Below, piece after piece: positions 61,901-64,000 of a DNA stretch of 64,000 nt. Every line of letters begins with the position of its first letter. Position 1 is the first letter of the stretch. The notes under the pieces are model-generated. The model saw only the letters and a list, made by a program, of their open reading frames with translations. It was not told where the DNA came from and did not search any database. The DNA is from CAZSDU01 sp963662525 (GTDB lineage Bacteria > Bacteroidota > Bacteroidia > Bacteroidales > FEN-979): assembly GCA_963662525.1 (NCBI GenBank), contig OY759717.1:2418001-2482000 (forward strand). Direction: 5' to 3'. The position numbers and the translations under genes were made by a program.

Positions 61901-62929
61901 GCTCAAATTACCAATATTCCCCAAGGATATCCCTGATACAGGACCAGCAATACCCGAGGGGAAATGGAGTCGCCAAATAAGATTTGAGGATGAAGTAGAG
62001 TAATTTAGTTGAAATCCTGCTGTTTGCTCACAATCACGTATAATAGAAATACCGCCAGCGGTAATTGAAGGACATGCAGTTCCTATATTTTCACCAATGG
62101 GGTCATTTAATAAGGAAGCTCCAAAGTTAAGTCGTGTTAATGTATTGTTACCCCAATTCACTATTAATGCGTACCAAATGCCATTTTCCTTGATGATTCT
62201 AAAATTGGAAGGCTTGTTAATATTACCAGGGGCACCCAAGTCTGTAAGAGTCGGATTATTTAACAAACTACTTCCAAAATTCAATCTGACCACTTTGTCT
62301 CCCCATGAGCATGTCAGATACCCGATCCATATTCCGTTTTCTTTAATAATTTCAATACCATGAGCAGTATTCAACATGGAATACTGTCCCAACATAAATG
62401 CTACCGGAGTATTGGCAAGAGAAGAACCAAAATTCAATCTGATGATTCTGTTGTTGTTATTAACAAATCCAATCCAATTCCCCTGATCAAAACAGATTTT
62501 AATTCCAAGGACAGTATCACTTAACATGCCAAATCCTCCCAGGTTTGTCCAGGAAACAGGATAATTATTAAAGCTTGGTCCATGATTATAGCGCACAACT
62601 GATGCACTTCCTTGATTTGTTACGAAGGAATAGCATGTATTTCCATCTTTTACTAAAGTCATATATACTGGTATGTTTAAAAGATTTCCGGGATTTCCGA
62701 TATTGGTACCTGCAGGGTTTGAAATCGGGTTTCCAGAACAAAAATTCCAATAGTATGTTGACCCTCCTGTAGTTAGGTTGTTAATTATCACCGGGGTTCC
62801 AACACAACCTGAACTTGGAAGAGCGAAATCAGCTACAACCTGTGCAGAGGCCAGGTTCAGAAAGACCAGGGGATGGAGAATTTCTATTAAAAGGAGTAGG
62901 AGCGGGTAACCATAAAATGCAGCCTTCAT
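58955..62929 (-). CDS. Giant surface protein with Ig-like 90-residue repeats and FISUMP domain
   Basis: 1324 residues. Signal peptide and N-terminal propeller-like region (1-430) paralogous to the CHU_C gene, with near-identical first 30 codons. Residues 431-1058 are seven Ig/PKD-like repeats of 90 residues (about 431, 521, 611, 701, 791, 881, 971) with motif YQWKVNG...FSYIPxNxDQVxCxLTSS...NNPATSNxIIMQV. The last about 190 residues match the Fibrobacter succinogenes major paralogous (FISUMP) domain (TDIRDGKSYPTIPNGTQCW ... GLCPPGWHIPTQTDW ... VRCIRD). No T9SS sorting domain at the end. Probably a surface adhesin-like protein; function unknown. Confidence 0.85.
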   Translation of the reverse strand: MKAAFYGYPLLLLLIEILHPLVFLNLASAQVVADFALPSSGCVGTPVIINNLTTGGSTYYWNFCSGNPISNPAGTNIGNPGNLLNIPVYMTLVKDGNTCYSFVTNQGSASVVRYNHGPSFNNYPVSWTNLGGFGMLSDTVLGIKICFDQGNWIGFVNNNNRIIRLNFGSSLANTPVAFMLGQYSMLNTAHGIEIIKENGIWIGYLTCSWGDKVVRLNFGSSLLNNPTLTDLGAPGNINKPSNFRIIKENGIWYALIVNWGNNTLTRLNFGASLLNDPIGENIGTACPSITAGGISIIRDCEQTAGFQLNYSTSSSNLIWRLHFPSGIAGPVSGISLGNIGNLSRPAYFSDLFRTGDSLFLYVTNRQNYTLTRLRFLPCTNASVNSSTLYNPPSFSYDQPGTYNVQLIVDEGLPTQVSLCKSIEIIQPRNVSVSIAASDNPVCEGATVSFTATPDNGGDSPIYQWKVNGTEVGINSPTFSYVPTPNDQVNCVLTSSFPTCTTNNPATSNSIIMQINENQNVDIAINASTNPSCSGIEVEFTATPYNEGTSPTYHWMVNGVDAGINSPAFSYIPSNNDQISCVLNSSLTSCTSNNPATSNTIIMQVIPYNTVGVSIGTSTNLICEGVQVLYTATPINEGTSPTYQWKVNGAEVGINAQTFSYFPANNDQVNCILTSSNTNCSLNNPATSNSIIMQVNENHPVDISIGASANPVCEGTPVLFTAMPVNEGLAPVYQWKVNAADAGTNSLTFSYIPSNNDQISCVLNSSLTSCTSNNPATSNTIIMQVIPYNIVGVSIGTSTDLVCEGVQVLYTATPINEGTSPTYQWKVNGAEVGINAQTFSYFPANNDQVNCILTSSSTNCTLNNPATSNSIIMQVNENHPVNISIGASANPVCEGTPVLFTAMPVNEGLAPIYQWKVNDADAGTNSQTFSYIPANSDKIHCVLTSSNTNCILNNPATSTPVFMMIDSYETVGLSIIASANPICSGEFVSFTAYGINAGANPIFEWKVNSISVGENTPEYSFIPINGDQVSCILTSSLHCTENNPATSFPLSMTVNPVPVVTLAVCNDEITIINAQPLKLKGGLPLGGIYSGPGVNSTTGYFSPSAAGIGSKLISYTYQNGYLCSDSKTKTIQVQESPAFNCGQSYTDIRDGKSYPTIPNGTQCWFQKNLNYGEWIPGSNQQSDNCLIEKYCYLDNLANCSNYGGLYQWDEVMAYENIPGSQGLCPPGWHIPTQTDWIILFDANLKQSLTGKPLQNQVINGFRATQSGVLYGNLSWSFQGFATLFWSSNSLTTVKALSHGMNLQNFSASDYYSNHSNAFSVRCIRD
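60020..61099. repeat. Higher-order 540-nt tandem repeat
   Basis: Codons 611-790 and 791-970 are two near-identical dimers of the 90-residue unit (repeat 3 matches 5, repeat 4 matches 6). Repeats 2 and 4 also share an identical second half. Recent unequal crossing-over. Confidence 0.9.
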
Positions 62930-62947
62930 CTGATCAAATGTGATCAG
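62930..62947. promoter_or_regulatory. Palindrome CTGATCAAATGTGATCAG directly before the ATG
   Basis: Perfect arms CTGATC and GATCAG; partner of the element at 58799-58816. Confidence 0.5.
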
Positions 62948-62989
62948 GTAAAATTAGGAAATATTTTAATTATCACGATATATTGGCAT

Positions 62990-63033
62990 AAAAAAGCCCT
63001 GAAAGCACTGTCGATAGTACGTTTCAAGGCTTT
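62990..63033 (-). terminator. Terminator of tmRNA
   Basis: On the minus strand AAAGCCTTGAAA (from 63033) pairs with TTTCAGGGCTTT (to 62990) with a 17-nt loop and runs into T residues. Lies 5 bp after the mature tmRNA end. Confidence 0.75.
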
Positions 63034-63038
63034 ATCCG

Positions 63039-63407
63039 TGGAGCTGGAGGGATTCGAACCCTCGTCCAAACAAGTAGCAAAACCGCTTTCTCCATGCTCA
63101 GCCTCTGATTATTTGTCGGGACCCGGCTGGTCAAAGGCCAACCCACCGTTACCGTAGTTCCTTAATTTTGGTTTATCACCGGAACCTTGATAAACCTATC
63201 CCGACATTTTTGATGCCTCGTTCGGAACACCGTCAGGAGTGGTTTTCCGGGAGACAACTGGACTTAATTTCTAAAATTAAGCAGCCAGTCTGTAAGAATA
63301 ATTGTCGCCGTTTATTGGCTGTGAGAACTGACTTTTAACGAGGTCTGTTCACGAACCCTCGGCATGCTTACCATTCCACTTCCCTGCTGTCAAAACCGGT
63401 CAGCCCC
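63039..63407 (-). ncRNA. ssrA: Transfer-messenger RNA
   Basis: One-piece tmRNA, about 369 nt. Acceptor stem: 5' GGGGCUG pairs with CAGCUCC near the 3' end, T-arm GAGGGTTCGAATCCCTC; CCA is not encoded. Tag reading frame (63277-63309, minus) gives GDNYSYRLAA followed by TAA. Rescues stalled ribosomes in trans-translation. Most Bacteroidota tags end ALAA; this one ends RLAA. Confidence 0.95.
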
Positions 63408-63422
63408 ATGATAAATGGAGCA

Positions 63423-63455
63423 CAAAGGTACTTAGTTTATTTATATTTTTGCAAA
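63423..63455 (-). promoter_or_regulatory. Promoter of tmRNA
   Basis: On the minus strand TTTG (63452-63455) and TACCTTTG (63423-63430) are 21 nt apart, a full Bacteroidota promoter match, giving a short 5' leader trimmed before the mature end at 63407. Confidence 0.65.
63444..63451 (+). promoter_or_regulatory. Predicted -7 element of the methyltransferase at 63467
   Basis: TATTTTTG, 15 nt before the ATG; overlaps the tmRNA promoter, so the two units are divergently promoted from one short region. Confidence 0.4.
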
Positions 63456-63466
63456 AAAGAAACGTT

Positions 63467-64000
63467 ATGACATTATCAAGGAACAATATTTCTGATTACT
63501 ATGATTCTTTTTCTTCCAGACAAGTCAAAACAGGAGTAAACATCCGTCACAGGACAATTTTTTACCAACTAAGAAAAGCTGGTCTCAGGAAGAATCATAA
63601 AGTTCTGGAGGTTGGATGCGGAGTCGGAACCCTTACGTCGTTAATCGGAAATTATTTGAATAAAGGAAGTCTCCTTGCCGTGGATATCAGTCCGGAAAGT
63701 ATCGAAATGGCAAAACAAAGATTGGAAAAATTTCGGAATATCTCTTTTTTAGTCTCGGATATGAGTGATTTTAATGTCGATGCAAAATTTGATTTCGTTG
63801 TTTTACCAGATGTTCTGGAGCATATTCCACTGGCTCAGCATTCTATTGTCTTTGGGAAAATTGCTTCAAATACCCACAATGACTCCCTCGTCTTTATCAA
63901 TATCCCCAGCCCTCATTATCAGGATTATATTTCAGCCAACAAACCTGAACTCCAGCAAATTATTGATCAATCTTTATACACTAATATTTTTGCTCACGCA
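63467..64000 (+). CDS. Class I SAM-dependent methyltransferase, cut by the window end
   Basis: At least 178 codons, open to the last base. Motif I VLEVGCGVGTLTSLIGN, acidic end of beta 2 LAVDISPESIEMA, and VLPDVLEHIP of the UbiE/COQ5-like methyltransferase group. Substrate unknown. Start by the ATG after the promoter; the 3' end lies outside the window. Confidence 0.85.
   Translation, partial: MTLSRNNISDYYDSFSSRQVKTGVNIRHRTIFYQLRKAGLRKNHKVLEVGCGVGTLTSLIGNYLNKGSLLAVDISPESIEMAKQRLEKFRNISFLVSDMSDFNVDAKFDFVVLPDVLEHIPLAQHSIVFGKIASNTHNDSLVFINIPSPHYQDYISANKPELQQIIDQSLYTNIFAHA

Noticed and set aside
63039..63070. Separate tRNA gene
   Set aside because: The GGATTCGAACC T-arm belongs to the tRNA-like domain of tmRNA; no anticodon arm is present.

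Overview
The window is a chromosomal segment of a bacterium of the phylum Bacteroidota. Evidence seen directly: several secreted proteins ending in type IX secretion (T9SS) sorting domains, a GldB gliding lipoprotein next to nadE, Bacteroidota-type promoters (TAnnTTTG at -7), Bacteroidota-only families (DUF3822, Bacteroidota FtsL, HSDR_N_2 protein beside holA) and a tmRNA of Bacteroidota type. GTP-dependent PEP carboxykinase and a DNPR-type MurE (meso-diaminopimelate peptidoglycan) fit an uncultured, probably Bacteroidales-like lineage; the genus cannot be named from the sequence.

Layout. 1-20 kb is housekeeping: acyl-CoA synthetase (cut by the window start), holA, AMP nucleosidase, HsdR-N protein, MgtC/DUF4010 transporter, DUF3822, rsmD, a secreted HAD phosphatase, cobalamin adenosyltransferase, pckG, an aminotransferase, GNAT, AlkD-like, alaS, M23 peptidase-MerR-ATL, Mrp and NfuA-like. 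20-27 kb is an accessory secretome island: three T9SS proteins, a degenerate T9SS tail and two paralogous lipoproteins separated by copies of the T9SS gene tail. 27-38 kb holds nadE, an outer-membrane beta-barrel protein, gldB, a ComM-type ATPase, a UbiA prenyltransferase, and a rightward run of methyltransferase, ABC ATPase, heptose-kinase-like protein, FAD reductase and SDR. 38-53 kb is a leftward dcw (division and cell wall) cluster from mraZ to ftsZ plus yqeY, with a MraZ operator in front. 53-63 kb is a second secretome region: an FG-GAP T9SS protein, a sigma-54-type response regulator, and two giant surface proteins with duplicated N-termini. The window ends with tmRNA and a methyltransferase cut by the window end.

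Two things stand out. First, murD inside the otherwise complete dcw cluster is reduced to its C-terminal 182 codons; the UDP-substrate and most of the ATP-binding domain are gone. Second, the chromosome is seeded with short tandem arrays whose unit is 7 nt (sometimes 8 nt) but whose unit sequence differs at every site. They sit at gene ends, often containing the stop codon. One ten-unit array encodes a signal peptide. A related palindromic repeat family has inserted in frame into alaS, nadE and an FG-GAP gene. Together these look like an active repeat-generating process that shapes gene termini and protein loops.
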